Positions 1 through 7,779 of a stretch of 20,476 nt of DNA are shown one piece after another (position 1 is the stretch's first letter; each line of letters starts with the position of its first letter). The notes below the pieces were generated by a model that saw only the letters and a program-made list of their open reading frames with translations, searched no databases and was not told the origin of the DNA. Origin of the DNA: an uncultured Prevotella sp. (GTDB lineage Bacteria; Bacteroidota; Bacteroidia; Bacteroidales; Bacteroidaceae); NCBI GenBank assembly GCA_900556795.1, contig USQD01000008.1, positions 1 to 20,476 on the forward strand, given 5' to 3'. The position numbers and the translations under genes were made by a program.

Positions 1-20
1 ATTTTTTACACTGATGGCAA

Positions 21-1793
21 TTATATCCTCCAGATATTGGCATCAAGGGTTTTGGCTCCGCTTTTACCAAATAGCTTGCTGTTGATTTTCGAACGGATAT
101 TGGTTATTTGCTGCGACCCGACACCCAATAAAAGAGACAACTCAGAAGGGATGAAATGTAGTTTTACCAATATGGCTACAAGATATTCCCTGTCTGTTAA
201 TCTTTTGTCCGGAGCAGAAATGAAGCGGATAAAATCAGGCAGTTGCTTTTCGACCAATGATTTCAACTTTTCCCATTCGCTATCTGAGATCTTGCAACTC
301 ACTCCATTTGCCTGCGTATGGAAATGATTCACCAGTTCATTATCAAGCAAACTAATCTCCGTCATCCAGTTCTCATTTTCGCCAACCTGATGAAAAGAAT
401 TCAGAGCCAGATTCATCTGCTGGATTTCCTGTTCTTTCTTCTGCCGATACTGTTCAAAATTATTTTCTATCATTTTCAAATCGGCAACAGAACGCTTATA
501 CTCATCAAGCACCTTATTGTAGTCTGCGTTTATTCCAGCCAATACAGCCTTTCTCTGCTTCATCTGCTTGCGTTTGTATAAAAAGACAACAACTGCAACA
601 AAAAACAAGACAACGACGCCCAATGCCATAGATAGCCACAACAGCTGATTCTCCGTCTGTGCTTTCAAGGCTCGCTGCTGGTAATGCTGATAATCATACA
701 TGGATTGTATATTATACATGGACTCCACTGTGCTATACCTGTAGGAAGAATCATTGGCATTGACAAACAGCTGGGCATACTTGGATATGGAATCAGGAAT
801 CCCCTTGAGCTGATAAGCAGTATGTAATCCTCCATAAGCCGCCTCTTTATGAGTGAATGTAATATGATCTGCCGTAAGAATCTTATGGAAATAACCAATA
901 CCCTCATCCACCTTGCCTATGCCGCAATAATATCTACCTATATTATAATATAAGAGTTCACTACCTCTACGAACCTGATTTGGGGTAATAAACTGATCTG
1001 CATTTTGCCGCATCATCTGGATATAATAACCTGCCCGCTTATAGTCTTTTCTATTAATATAGACATCTATGATAGCATTCAAACCATGATACATTTCTGT
1101 AACCAGCCCATTTTTTCTGCAGAAATGATGGGCTTTGAGGGAAATACTCAAGACAGAATCCGAATTGTCCAAGTCATAATAACCGCTAACCTGGTTGCGA
1201 TAAGCAACCACTGCTGCCAATGTATCCTTAGCCATCCAAGCGTATTTAGCAGCAAGCTTCGCTTCTTTTATCGTCATCAGAGGAGAAGATTTTACACTAT
1301 ACAAATCTCCCATAGCGCCATGAATCCTAGCCAACAAGGCATAATCACACGAAGCACTTGTGGTATCAGCCAGCTCCACAGCCTTATAGTAGTTATCGAG
1401 AGAAGCAGGGGCATCCTGCAAATCCCGATACACGCAACCTAAAAGATAATATGCCAGCATTCGCTCATTGACAGAGCCGTGCCTGTCGTAATAGGCAACC
1501 ACCCGCTTCATCACGCTATCTGTGGTAAAATCCACAAAGCTCTTGTTCATCGCCTTGGAATAGATCAGATCATAATGCATCTGTTGGGCCTTGCTCATAT
1601 CAGGCTTCTGCGCCTTCAGACTATCAAGCATGGCTAAGGCTGTCTGTGCCGAATCCTGACAGACATCCATCAAACTATCAGCACTAGCCATCTTGGAATC
1701 CACAAAACGATTCCCGCCACATGAAACCAACAGAAACAAAACGGTTATGATACCTATTTGCAGAAAATTATAAGTTGTCTTTTTTCTCATCAT
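21..1793 (-). CDS. TPR-containing membrane lipoprotein with coiled coil and C-terminal LuxR-like HTH (putative signalling regulator)
   Basis: I do not recognise a named gene; the architecture is common in Prevotella and Bacteroides. An in-frame ATG exists at 1835, but it sits on a promoter-like TACCTTTA element, so I start at the ATG-ATG pair at 1793/1790. Numbered from the 1835 ATG (604 residues), the N-terminus has RKK, a hydrophobic stretch and a lipobox ending LVSC (Cys39). Residues about 45-390 are helical and TPR-like, with Tyr- and Leu-rich repeats. A membrane segment spans about 398-420 and is followed by KRKQMKQRK, which fits positive-inside topology. A coiled coil follows at about 425-480. 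The end (about 546-590) begins LTDREYLVAIL and contains GVGSQQITNIRSKI, resembling a LuxR/GerE HTH. The inferred role is a periplasmic sensor passing a signal to a cytoplasmic HTH. DNA binding is unproven and no target is visible. Confidence 0.72.
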   Translation of the reverse strand: MMRKKTTYNFLQIGIITVLFLLVSCGGNRFVDSKMASADSLMDVCQDSAQTALAMLDSLKAQKPDMSKAQQMHYDLIYSKAMNKSFVDFTTDSVMKRVVAYYDRHGSVNERMLAYYLLGCVYRDLQDAPASLDNYYKAVELADTTSASCDYALLARIHGAMGDLYSVKSSPLMTIKEAKLAAKYAWMAKDTLAAVVAYRNQVSGYYDLDNSDSVLSISLKAHHFCRKNGLVTEMYHGLNAIIDVYINRKDYKRAGYYIQMMRQNADQFITPNQVRRGSELLYYNIGRYYCGIGKVDEGIGYFHKILTADHITFTHKEAAYGGLHTAYQLKGIPDSISKYAQLFVNANDSSYRYSTVESMYNIQSMYDYQHYQQRALKAQTENQLLWLSMALGVVVLFFVAVVVFLYKRKQMKQRKAVLAGINADYNKVLDEYKRSVADLKMIENNFEQYRQKKEQEIQQMNLALNSFHQVGENENWMTEISLLDNELVNHFHTQANGVSCKISDSEWEKLKSLVEKQLPDFIRFISAPDKRLTDREYLVAILVKLHFIPSELSLLLGVGSQQITNIRSKINSKLFGKSGAKTLDANIWRI

Positions 1794-1809
1794 TGCATAT
1801 TTCAAACAC

Positions 1810-1825
1810 AGAGGATTAAGCCTCT
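1810..1825 (-). other. small leader hairpin in front of the TPR/HTH gene
   Basis: The arms AGAGG and CCTCT (5 bp) enclose a 6-nt loop. It lies between the candidate -7 element and the ATG at 1793, so it would be at the very 5' end of the mRNA. Its function is unknown and it could be chance. Confidence 0.3.
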
Positions 1826-1834
1826 TTTCGCCCA

Positions 1835-1842
1835 TAAAGGTA
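1835..1842 (-). promoter_or_regulatory. candidate -7 element TACCTTTA for the TPR/HTH gene
   Basis: Read on the minus strand it is TACCTTTA, one mismatch from the Bacteroidetes TAnnTTTG consensus. No clear TTTG lies 19-21 nt upstream. It overlaps the most upstream in-frame ATG, which favours translation starting at 1793 or 1790. Confidence 0.35.
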
Positions 1843-1916
1843 CGAAAAATTTCCGAGACTACAGCATGTTTTGCGAACTATTACGAGTTAGTGAACATTA
1901 TTAATATTTTAACTTC

Positions 1917-1937
1917 GTCCGACTTTTTAAAGTGGAC
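1917..1937. other. short dyad between the TPR gene and the glsB terminator
   Basis: GTCC and ACTT pair with AAGT and GGAC around a TTTA loop, with one bulged G on the left arm. There is no T-run on either side, so it is not a standard terminator. It lies about 75 nt upstream of the candidate -7 of the TPR gene and could be an operator or simply chance. I see nothing else in 1843-1954 apart from A/T-rich sequence. Confidence 0.3.
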
Positions 1938-1954
1938 TCATCAATGAATGATGC

Positions 1955-2002
1955 AAAAAATCCCATATCCTTATTGGCAGAAAGCAATAATAACATGGGA
2001 TT
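1955..2002 (-). terminator. intrinsic terminator after glsB-like gene
   Basis: AATCCCAT (1959-1966) pairs perfectly with ATGGGATT (1995-2002). Inside, TTATTG (1971-1976) pairs with CAATAA (1985-1990), with a symmetric 4 x 4 internal loop and an 8-nt apical loop. On the minus strand the stem runs into six T (A1955-1960 on the plus strand). It begins 12 nt after the glsB-like stop codon, so it ends the glsA-glsB transcript. Confidence 0.8.
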
Positions 2003-2014
2003 CTTCTGTATATC

Positions 2015-3010
2015 TTAAATATCTTTTTCTTTATAAATCACATTATTAGCACCACTCGTAATCTTCAGAGCTTCAGGATGTTCCTCTATAAAACTATTAA
2101 TGTGGCGAACTCGCTTCTCTTCGAGAATTTCATCGATGGCGATGAGGATACCAGTCTCCTCTACATCACCAAAGCCATAGTTGATGGCGGTACCGAAAAG
2201 CTTCATCGTTGGGCTCAGACTCATGTAGGCATTAACAAGAGGCGGGATATTATAACCCAACTTGCGAACCTCTCGGTTCAGGATGCGATAGTCTGCCTTG
2301 AAGTCATCTTCTGTAAAGATGGCGGCAAGCTCACTCTCTGGAGTCTCCAACTTCAATGGCTTCATCGGAATGACGAGGTTTTCCTTGTCATCGAAGTGCT
2401 TCTTCAGGAAATAGAGAATCATGTCACGGCCACGACGGATGTAAGATGGATACATCGTCATCTTGCCGAAGAAATACTTCACTTCCGGATAGAGTACCGT
2501 CAAGGCACCCAAACCATCCCACAGATTATCAAGGGCAAAGATGCTCTTGGTATTAGTGCGCACATTCTGATATTCCAATGATACAAACGAACGGCCCAAC
2601 TCTACCGTATAAGGCATATATTCCTTCAGGAACTTGTCTGAGAAATGGAACATGTGACTGGTGGCAAGCTTAGGCTGCCCCTTTTCATCGAGCTGCCAGT
2701 CTTTACCCAGGAGATAACGGTAACCACCGATAATCTCATTAGCCTCCGGATTCCAAACGATGAGCTGCTTGTAGCAGTTGTCACCAAAATCGAATTCATC
2801 AAGGTCCATCGACTTACCTGTACCACCTCCCGCTTCACGGAAAGCGATTTCACGCAAACGTCCAATCTCTTTCAAGACATTAGGCGAATCATTGGCTGTC
2901 ACAATGTAAATCTCATTGTGGCTCTTGTTTGTCATTCGAAGTTGCTTTTCTGGAGTCAGTTCGCTCTTAAGCAGCTCCTTATCAATCGGTTGGATGATTT
3001 CTTCTTCCAT
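2015..3010 (-). CDS. glsB: GNAT-family N-acyltransferase, glycine/ornithine-lipid synthase type (GlsB/OlsB-like)
   Basis: The 331-residue protein belongs to the hemolysin/OlsB-like GNAT family. These enzymes N-acylate an amino acid with a 3-hydroxyacyl chain from acyl-ACP, the first step in making amino-acid lipids. Visible features are the region EIGRLREIAFREAGGGTG (about 48-65), an acidic DLDEFD patch (69-74), ELGRSFVS (137-144) and the YPSYIRRGRDMILYFL region (187-202), all typical of the family. No signal peptide or membrane helix is seen, so it is probably a peripheral membrane enzyme. It lies 71 nt downstream of the PlsC-like gene on the same strand, and a terminator follows. In Bacteroides thetaiotaomicron an adjacent pair of this kind (glsB-glsA) makes glycine lipids. 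The gene name rests on family and pairing; the amino acid substrate cannot be read from sequence. Confidence 0.82.
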   Translation of the reverse strand: MEEEIIQPIDKELLKSELTPEKQLRMTNKSHNEIYIVTANDSPNVLKEIGRLREIAFREAGGGTGKSMDLDEFDFGDNCYKQLIVWNPEANEIIGGYRYLLGKDWQLDEKGQPKLATSHMFHFSDKFLKEYMPYTVELGRSFVSLEYQNVRTNTKSIFALDNLWDGLGALTVLYPEVKYFFGKMTMYPSYIRRGRDMILYFLKKHFDDKENLVIPMKPLKLETPESELAAIFTEDDFKADYRILNREVRKLGYNIPPLVNAYMSLSPTMKLFGTAINYGFGDVEETGILIAIDEILEEKRVRHINSFIEEHPEALKITSGANNVIYKEKDI

Positions 3011-3081
3011 ACTACTCTTCTCTATATATTCTATATAATTACGATATGATTTCTACAATTTTCTACTTGATACTACTAACT

Positions 3082-3909
3082 TTACAGTTTATAAACACTA
3101 TCCTTCACATACTGCGCCCACTCGGTAGCCGACTTGCTGTGGTCGAAAGTCTGCCATGGAATCGGCTTGCCAATCGCAATACGGAAATGCTTGCCCACGT
3201 TCTTATACATCTCGTCTACCAGGAAAAGCATGGCGAGATTGAACGGCAGATGCTTGTCGCTGAAACGGGCTATGCGATAGAACCGCTCAGAGTTGCGCCC
3301 ACCAAAGTGGATAGGCACAACATCACGATGATACTCCACACTCTTGGAAATGAACGTCTTTTTCCAAGGCAGGTCACGGATGGTTCCGTCTTCCTGCTTG
3401 CGGCTGTTCAAGCCGGCAGGGAACATCAACATGTGGCAATCGCTCTGGAAACCAGCCTCTACCATGCGAGGAAAGTCGCGGCTCTGTCGGCCGGTCTTGT
3501 TGATTCCGATGCTGACAGGTTTCAAGCCTGGGAGATTGAGCAGGAGGTCGTTGACCAGATAACGGAACTTGCCGTCATAATGCTGTCCGATGATGGAACC
3601 GAGACATACTCCGTCCTGTCCTCCCAACGGATGATTGGAAACGAAGGTATAGAGCTTGCCGTCATTCTTGTCTGGCAAGTTTTCCAGTCCCACGATTTCC
3701 ACATCCATCTTCAGATAACGTACGCATTCGGTGAGCCATTCCGTTCCCGAAAGGTTACGACTTTCCCACAAGAACTTGTTGACCTCGTCCTCGTGAACAA
3801 TCTTCTTGAGCCAGGAAACGAGGAATCGTGGAACGTATTTTGCCTTGCTTCCCATCTTGCTCTTCAGTATCTTATCTATGTCTATCGTTTTCTCTATAGA
3901 AATGCTCAT
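3082..3909 (-). CDS. glsA: PlsC-like lysophospholipid/O-acyltransferase (GlsA-like)
   Basis: The 275-residue protein has acyltransferase motifs. SNHPLGGQDG (91-100) contains the catalytic His93 and Asp99. FPAGLNSR (163-170) corresponds to the FPEG-type motif, and VVPIHFGG (197-204) to motif IV. The His-Asp spacing here is HX5D rather than the textbook HX4D of PlsC. I recall the same spacing in Bacteroidetes relatives, so I do not call it inactive. With the downstream GNAT gene it would perform the second step, O-acylating the lyso amino-acid lipid. A general 1-acylglycerol-3-phosphate acyltransferase role is the alternative. The ATG at 3909 gives MSISIEKTIDI. A TATTTTTG element lies 26 nt upstream on the minus strand. 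Confidence 0.8.
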   Translation of the reverse strand: MSISIEKTIDIDKILKSKMGSKAKYVPRFLVSWLKKIVHEDEVNKFLWESRNLSGTEWLTECVRYLKMDVEIVGLENLPDKNDGKLYTFVSNHPLGGQDGVCLGSIIGQHYDGKFRYLVNDLLLNLPGLKPVSIGINKTGRQSRDFPRMVEAGFQSDCHMLMFPAGLNSRKQEDGTIRDLPWKKTFISKSVEYHRDVVPIHFGGRNSERFYRIARFSDKHLPFNLAMLFLVDEMYKNVGKHFRIAIGKPIPWQTFDHSKSATEWAQYVKDSVYKL

Positions 3910-3918
3910 GTCAAGTAA

Positions 3919-3930
3919 ACTTATATAAGT
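3919..3930. other. 12-bp palindrome at the predicted glsA transcript 5' end
   Basis: ACTTATATAAGT is a perfect palindrome. It begins 5 nt after the candidate glsA -7 element, so it could be an operator over the start site or a 5'-end hairpin. It is A/T-rich, so chance is possible. Confidence 0.35.
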
Positions 3931-3935
3931 AAGTG

Positions 3936-3943
3936 CAAAAATA
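3936..3943 (-). promoter_or_regulatory. candidate -7 element TATTTTTG for glsA-glsB
   Basis: On the minus strand TATTTTTG fits TAnnTTTG. No TTTG occurs at the right distance for a -33 box. It would give a leader of about 20 nt before the ATG at 3909. Confidence 0.42.
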
Positions 3944-3994
3944 ACTCAACTTTTTCAAATACGTGCCATTTTTTGCGAAAATTTATCAAAAACA

Positions 3995-4006
3995 AGCAAA
4001 TTTGCT
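3995..4006. other. 12-bp palindrome AGCAAATTTGCT
   Basis: It is a perfect palindrome in the divergent spacer, about 52 nt upstream of the glsA -7 element and 163 nt upstream of the rsmH -7 element. It has the look of a dimeric repressor site, but no regulator is identified. Confidence 0.35.
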
Positions 4007-4168
4007 ACTTTTTCGGTTCATCAGGAGTGAAATTCGGGTATTTTCCGCTGTTTTACTACATCCAATCAAGGTTCATCATCAGAAGGAGAATTTTGACTAA
4101 AAGCAAGTTTTTTATGCCCTTTAATAAAATTTGTAGGTTAAAATAGGGTGTATGTGGGGAATTTTGTG

Positions 4169-4176
4169 TACCTTTG
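4169..4176 (+). promoter_or_regulatory. candidate -7 element TACCTTTG at the head of the dcw cluster
   Basis: It matches TAnnTTTG exactly and lies 49 nt before the rsmH ATG. The -33 position reads AGGG rather than TTTG, so the promoter may be weak or factor-dependent. It is the best candidate for driving rsmH and the genes after it. Confidence 0.55.
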
Positions 4177-4186
4177 AACCCGATTT

Positions 4187-4201
4187 TACATAAAATATGT
4201 A
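4187..4201 (+). other. leader hairpin upstream of rsmH
   Basis: TACATA pairs with TATGTA around an AAA loop, starting 10 nt after the candidate -7 element. It would sit at the 5' end of the dcw mRNA. It is A/T-only except for one C-G pair, so weak. Confidence 0.33.
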
Positions 4202-4225
4202 CATGTGCGTAATAAATAAGGAAAT

Positions 4226-5140
4226 ATGATAAAGACAGCAGAAACATACCACGTACCAGTGCTCCTCAAGGAGAGCGTTGACGGGTTGAATATTCAACCT
4301 GGCGGAATCTATGTAGACGTAACCTTCGGCGGAGGCGGACATTCCCGTGAAATCCTATCGCGACTCAGCGAGGGAGCCCATCTCTACAGCTTCGACCAAG
4401 ATGCCGATGCGGAGCGCAACGTGGTAGCCAACCCTAACTTCACCTTCGTATGCTCCAACTTCAGATATCTGAAGAACTGGATGCGCTATTATGGAGTAGA
4501 TGGGCTGGACGGACTCCTGGCAGACCTAGGAGTTTCAAGTCACCACTTCGATGACGAGACCCGTGGTTTCTCTTTCCGCTTCGATTCTCCATTAGACATG
4601 CGCATGAACAAGCGTGCTGGCAAAACCGCAGCCGACATCGTCAACGAATATGACGAAGCTGCCCTTGCCGACCTCTTCTATCTCTACGGAGAGCTGAAGA
4701 ATGCACGCCGCATTGCTGCTGCCCTGGTCAAGGCTAGAGCAGCACAGAAGATAGAGACTACGAAGGACTTCATGGCAGCCGTGGAACCGCTTTTCAAGAG
4801 AGAACGGGAGAAGAAAGACATGGCTAAGCTCTTCCAGGCACTACGCATCGAGGTGAACCACGAGATGGACGCCCTGAAGGAAATGCTACGTTCTGCTACC
4901 GAACTGCTGAAACCAGGCGGAAGACTCTCTGTCATCACCTACCACTCACTGGAAGACCGCATCGTGAAGAATATGATGAAGGCAGGAAATCCGGAGGGCA
5001 AGGTTGTACAGGACTTCTTCGGAAGAATAGAAAGTCCTTTCAAGCTTATCAACAATAAGGTAATCATACCTGACGATGAAGAGCAGGAAAGAAATCCAAG
5101 AAGCAGAAGTGCCAAACTAAGAATTGCAGAAAAGAAATGA
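4226..5140 (+). CDS. rsmH: 16S rRNA (cytosine-1402-N4)-methyltransferase RsmH (MraW)
   Basis: The enzyme methylates N4 of C1402 in the 16S rRNA P-site region using S-adenosylmethionine, in the cytoplasm. The 304-residue length fits the family (about 310). The N-terminus YHVPVLLKE is diagnostic. YVDVTFGGGGHS (29-40) is the SAM-binding loop, and LADLGVSSHHFDDETRGFSF (98-117) continues into the conserved RFDSPLDMRM segment. The C-terminal half has KPGGRLSVITYHSLEDRIVK and ends NPRSRSAKLRIAEKK. The start is supported by AAGGAAAT just before the ATG. It is the first gene of the cluster; mraZ, its usual upstream neighbour, is absent. The stop overlaps the ftsL start by 4 nt (ATGA), indicating translational coupling. 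Confidence 0.97.
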   Translation: MIKTAETYHVPVLLKESVDGLNIQPGGIYVDVTFGGGGHSREILSRLSEGAHLYSFDQDADAERNVVANPNFTFVCSNFRYLKNWMRYYGVDGLDGLLADLGVSSHHFDDETRGFSFRFDSPLDMRMNKRAGKTAADIVNEYDEAALADLFYLYGELKNARRIAAALVKARAAQKIETTKDFMAAVEPLFKREREKKDMAKLFQALRIEVNHEMDALKEMLRSATELLKPGGRLSVITYHSLEDRIVKNMMKAGNPEGKVVQDFFGRIESPFKLINNKVIIPDDEEQERNPRSRSAKLRIAEKK

Positions 5141-5583
5141 GTAACGAAGTAAACAAGGACATAGATCAGAAAGCAGACAACACCAAGGTTGAAGAACCAT
5201 TGGAATCACTCAAGGAGGCGATTGTAAAACAGGCCATCGAAGAGGAGGAATCTGGTTCTTCCAACTTTACGCTGCGCAAGATTCTGGGTGGCGACATCTT
5301 GACCACTCAGATTATCCGCCGGCAGATATGGCTCGTCATACTCGTGGTGTTCTTCATCATCATCTATATCTCTAACCGATATAGCATCCAGAATGATATC
5401 ATCGAGTTGGACAAACTACAAACGGAGCTGCAGGAGACCAAGTATAAAGCCTTGTCAGCCAGCAGCCAGATAACAGAGAAAAGCCGCGAAAGCAATGTAC
5501 TCGACATGCTGAAGACCAACAAGGACAGTACCTTGCACATTGCGAGCCAACCTCCATACATTATTAACGTTCCAGAAGAATGA
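5137..5583 (+). CDS. ftsL: FtsL-like cell division protein
   Basis: The 148-residue bitopic protein sits between rsmH and ftsI, the normal position of ftsL. It has a long acidic cytoplasmic N-tail (1-60), a basic RRQ, one membrane helix (about 63-81, IWLVILVVFFIIIYI) and a short periplasmic coiled-coil region (about 84-110, rich in L, E and K with heptad spacing). The ending is NVPEE. Sequence similarity to E. coli FtsL is not obvious; the call rests on position, topology and resemblance to the Bacteroidetes FtsL-like family. FtsL normally joins FtsB and FtsQ to activate FtsW-FtsI. Both ends overlap their neighbours by 4 nt (ATGA). Confidence 0.87.
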   Translation: MSNEVNKDIDQKADNTKVEEPLESLKEAIVKQAIEEEESGSSNFTLRKILGGDILTTQIIRRQIWLVILVVFFIIIYISNRYSIQNDIIELDKLQTELQETKYKALSASSQITEKSRESNVLDMLKTNKDSTLHIASQPPYIINVPEE

Positions 5584-7736
5584 GTAAATTCGACCATAAG
5601 AAAGTAATGCCCCGTTTCAGCGCCATCGCCATCGTGATGTCACTCCTGGCGCTGGCTGTCGTCACAAAGTCGTTCTACATCATGACTGCCAAGCGCGACT
5701 ATTGGCTGAAAGTGGCTGAGCGCCAAAAGAAAGACTCTGTGACCGTAAAGCCAAACCGAGGCAACATATTAAGTTGCACAGGACAGCTGATGGCAAGTTC
5801 ATTGCCTGAATTCAAGGTATTCATGGACTTCAAGGCTCTGAAGATAGCCAACAACGATTCACTTTGGGATGCCAAGCAGGACTCCATCTGCCTCTGTCTC
5901 CACAAGATTTTTCCGGAGAGGAGCATAGAAGAGTTCAAGCGCAACCTCATAGAAGGACGTGCCAAGGAAAGCCGACACTGGCCTGTATACGAAAAGCGTG
6001 TTGACTACAATACATTCACAGAAATAAAAGCCATTCCTGTATTTCGCCTGAAATCCAACAAGGGAGGCTTTCACTGGGAAGAGTTCAATGCCCGAACACG
6101 CACCTACGGCTCTTTAGCCGGCCGTACCATCGGTGCCATGTTTGGTGCCAAGGATACAGCGAGATTCGGACTGGAACTGTCTTACGACTCCATCCTCCGA
6201 GGATCCAACGGTATCGTTCACCGCAGAAAGGTACGCGATAAGTTCCTGAACATCACCGACACTCCTCCTATCGATGGAGCAGACATCGTAACAACCATCG
6301 ACGTGAGTATGCAGGACCTGGCAGAACGCTCACTGATAGAAGAGTTGAAAGAAATCAACGCCAACGTGGGTGTAGCCATCGTGATGGATGTACCTACGGG
6401 CGACATCAAGGCTATCGTAAACATGGAAAAATGTTTCGACGGCGAATACCGAGAGATTCACAACCATGCCGTGAGCGACCTGCTGGAACCGGGTTCGGTG
6501 TTCAAGCCTGCCTCTATCCTCGTGGCACTTGACGACGGAGTGGTTGACACTACATACCGTGTAGAGACGGCAGGAGGTATATGGCAGATGTACGGCAGAG
6601 ACATGAAGGACCACAACTGGCGCAAGGGAGGATATGGAATGCTGACCCTGGCACAGACCCTGTGGTACAGTTCCAACATCGGTGTGAGCCGCATCATAGA
6701 CGATCATTACAGGAACAACCCGGAGAAATTCGTGAAGGGAATCTATCGCACGGGTCTGCATGACGACCTGAAGATACCACTGGTGGGAGCCACTTCTGCT
6801 AGAATCAGAATGCCGCACAAGAACAGTCACGGACAATACGACAACTGGGCGAAGACCTCTTTGCCTTGGATGAGTATCGGATATGAGACACAGGTACCAC
6901 CTATCTCTACCCTCACCTTCTACAACACCATCGCCAACAATGGCAAGATGATGCGCCCACGATTTGTAAGCAAAGTGGTAAAGAACGGAGAAACCATCAT
7001 GGAATTTCCACCGGAGGTGATGCGTCCGCAGATAGCTAAGGAGAAAAGCATCAAGGAACTGCAAACTATCCTTGAACAGGTAGTAAGCGTGGGTCTCGGA
7101 AGAAAGGCAGGATCGCCTAACTTCAAGGTAGCCGGCAAGACAGGTACGGCACAGGTTTCGAAGGGAGCCGGTGGTTATAAGGCTGGAGGAACCAACTATC
7201 TGGTAAGTTTCGCAGGATATTTCCCTGCCGACAATCCACGCTACAGCTGTATCGTCTGCATCCAGAAATCTGGTCTTCCTGCATCAGGAGGAAGCATGAG
7301 TGGTAAGGTTTTCCACGACATCGCAGAAGGTATCATGGCGCAAAGTCTGAAACTTGATGTAAAAGATGCCAAAGACTCTGCATCCATATTCGTACCAGAT
7401 GTCAAGGACGGCAACATCCTAGCAGCCGACTATGTCCTGACCCACCTGGGCATCAAGACCAATGTAAACTGGTCGGGCAGTTACGCCAACGGCAACCCAA
7501 TATGGGGAAGGACCGAACGTTCCGGCAGCCGAAGCATGCGAATGATCAAAGAAAAGCAGTATAGCAAGAAAGCTGTACCAGACGTAAGCGATATGGGAGC
7601 CAGAGACGCCATCTTCATGATGGAAAGCCGAGGCATCAAGACCAAGATATACGGCAGAGGCAAGGTTACCAAACAGTCTCTTGAACCAGGATTACCGGTG
7701 AAGAAAGGTATGGTTTGCGCCATTTATCTGGAATAA
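5580..7736 (+). CDS. ftsI: septal peptidoglycan transpeptidase FtsI (PBP3-like) with C-terminal PASTA domains
   Basis: This class B penicillin-binding protein crosslinks septal peptidoglycan as partner of FtsW. The 718 residues comprise a short cytoplasmic tail, one membrane anchor (about 12-34), a PBP dimerisation domain (about 50-240, with [18 protein letters not shown]) and the transpeptidase domain. The catalytic motifs are SVFK (Ser306, Lys309), SSN (364-366) and KTGTAQ (520-525). After about 600 come two PASTA-like segments, the first starting VPDVKDGN (605) and the second VPDVSDMG (666), ending at the C-terminus. It is longer than E. coli FtsI (588) because of these. All active-site residues are present, so it should be a beta-lactam target. 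An 82-nt gap with a hairpin separates it from murE. Confidence 0.96.
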   Translation: MSKFDHKKVMPRFSAIAIVMSLLALAVVTKSFYIMTAKRDYWLKVAERQKKDSVTVKPNRGNILSCTGQLMASSLPEFKVFMDFKALKIANNDSLWDAKQDSICLCLHKIFPERSIEEFKRNLIEGRAKESRHWPVYEKRVDYNTFTEIKAIPVFRLKSNKGGFHWEEFNARTRTYGSLAGRTIGAMFGAKDTARFGLELSYDSILRGSNGIVHRRKVRDKFLNITDTPPIDGADIVTTIDVSMQDLAERSLIEELKEINANVGVAIVMDVPTGDIKAIVNMEKCFDGEYREIHNHAVSDLLEPGSVFKPASILVALDDGVVDTTYRVETAGGIWQMYGRDMKDHNWRKGGYGMLTLAQTLWYSSNIGVSRIIDDHYRNNPEKFVKGIYRTGLHDDLKIPLVGATSARIRMPHKNSHGQYDNWAKTSLPWMSIGYETQVPPISTLTFYNTIANNGKMMRPRFVSKVVKNGETIMEFPPEVMRPQIAKEKSIKELQTILEQVVSVGLGRKAGSPNFKVAGKTGTAQVSKGAGGYKAGGTNYLVSFAGYFPADNPRYSCIVCIQKSGLPASGGSMSGKVFHDIAEGIMAQSLKLDVKDAKDSASIFVPDVKDGNILAADYVLTHLGIKTNVNWSGSYANGNPIWGRTERSGSRSMRMIKEKQYSKKAVPDVSDMGARDAIFMMESRGIKTKIYGRGKVTKQSLEPGLPVKKGMVCAIYLE

Positions 7737-7745
7737 GAAACAGGA

Positions 7746-7779
7746 AGACATGGCGGCACCATCCAGGTGCGCTCTGTCT
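7746..7779 (+). other. intercistronic hairpin between ftsI and murE
   Basis: AGACA (7746-7750) pairs with TGTCT (7775-7779), and GCACC (7756-7760) pairs with GGTGC (7766-7770) around an ATCCA loop, with an internal loop of 5 x 4. It starts 9 nt after the ftsI stop. An A/T-rich stretch rather than a T-run follows, so it may be a processing or stability element or a weak attenuator. Confidence 0.45.

Larger units (their letters stand above)
3910..4225. other. divergent regulatory spacer between glsA and rsmH
   Basis: This 316-nt A/T-rich gap separates two divergent units. I see no gene and no recognisable mraZ remnant. It contains a minus-strand -7-like element (3936-3943), two 12-bp palindromes (3919-3930 and 3995-4006), a plus-strand TACCTTTG (4169-4176) and a small hairpin after it (4187-4201). 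GGTTCATCA occurs twice (near 4013 and 4068). Confidence 0.6.

Noticed and set aside
3046..3918. 290-codon plus-strand open frame opposite glsA
   Set aside because: It is antisense to a protein with intact acyltransferase motifs, has no recognisable domain, and starts without a promoter or ribosome site. It is a shadow of the real gene.
6330..7064. 244-codon minus-strand open frame inside ftsI
   Set aside because: It is antisense to the transpeptidase domain carrying the SVFK and SSN motifs and shows no family features.
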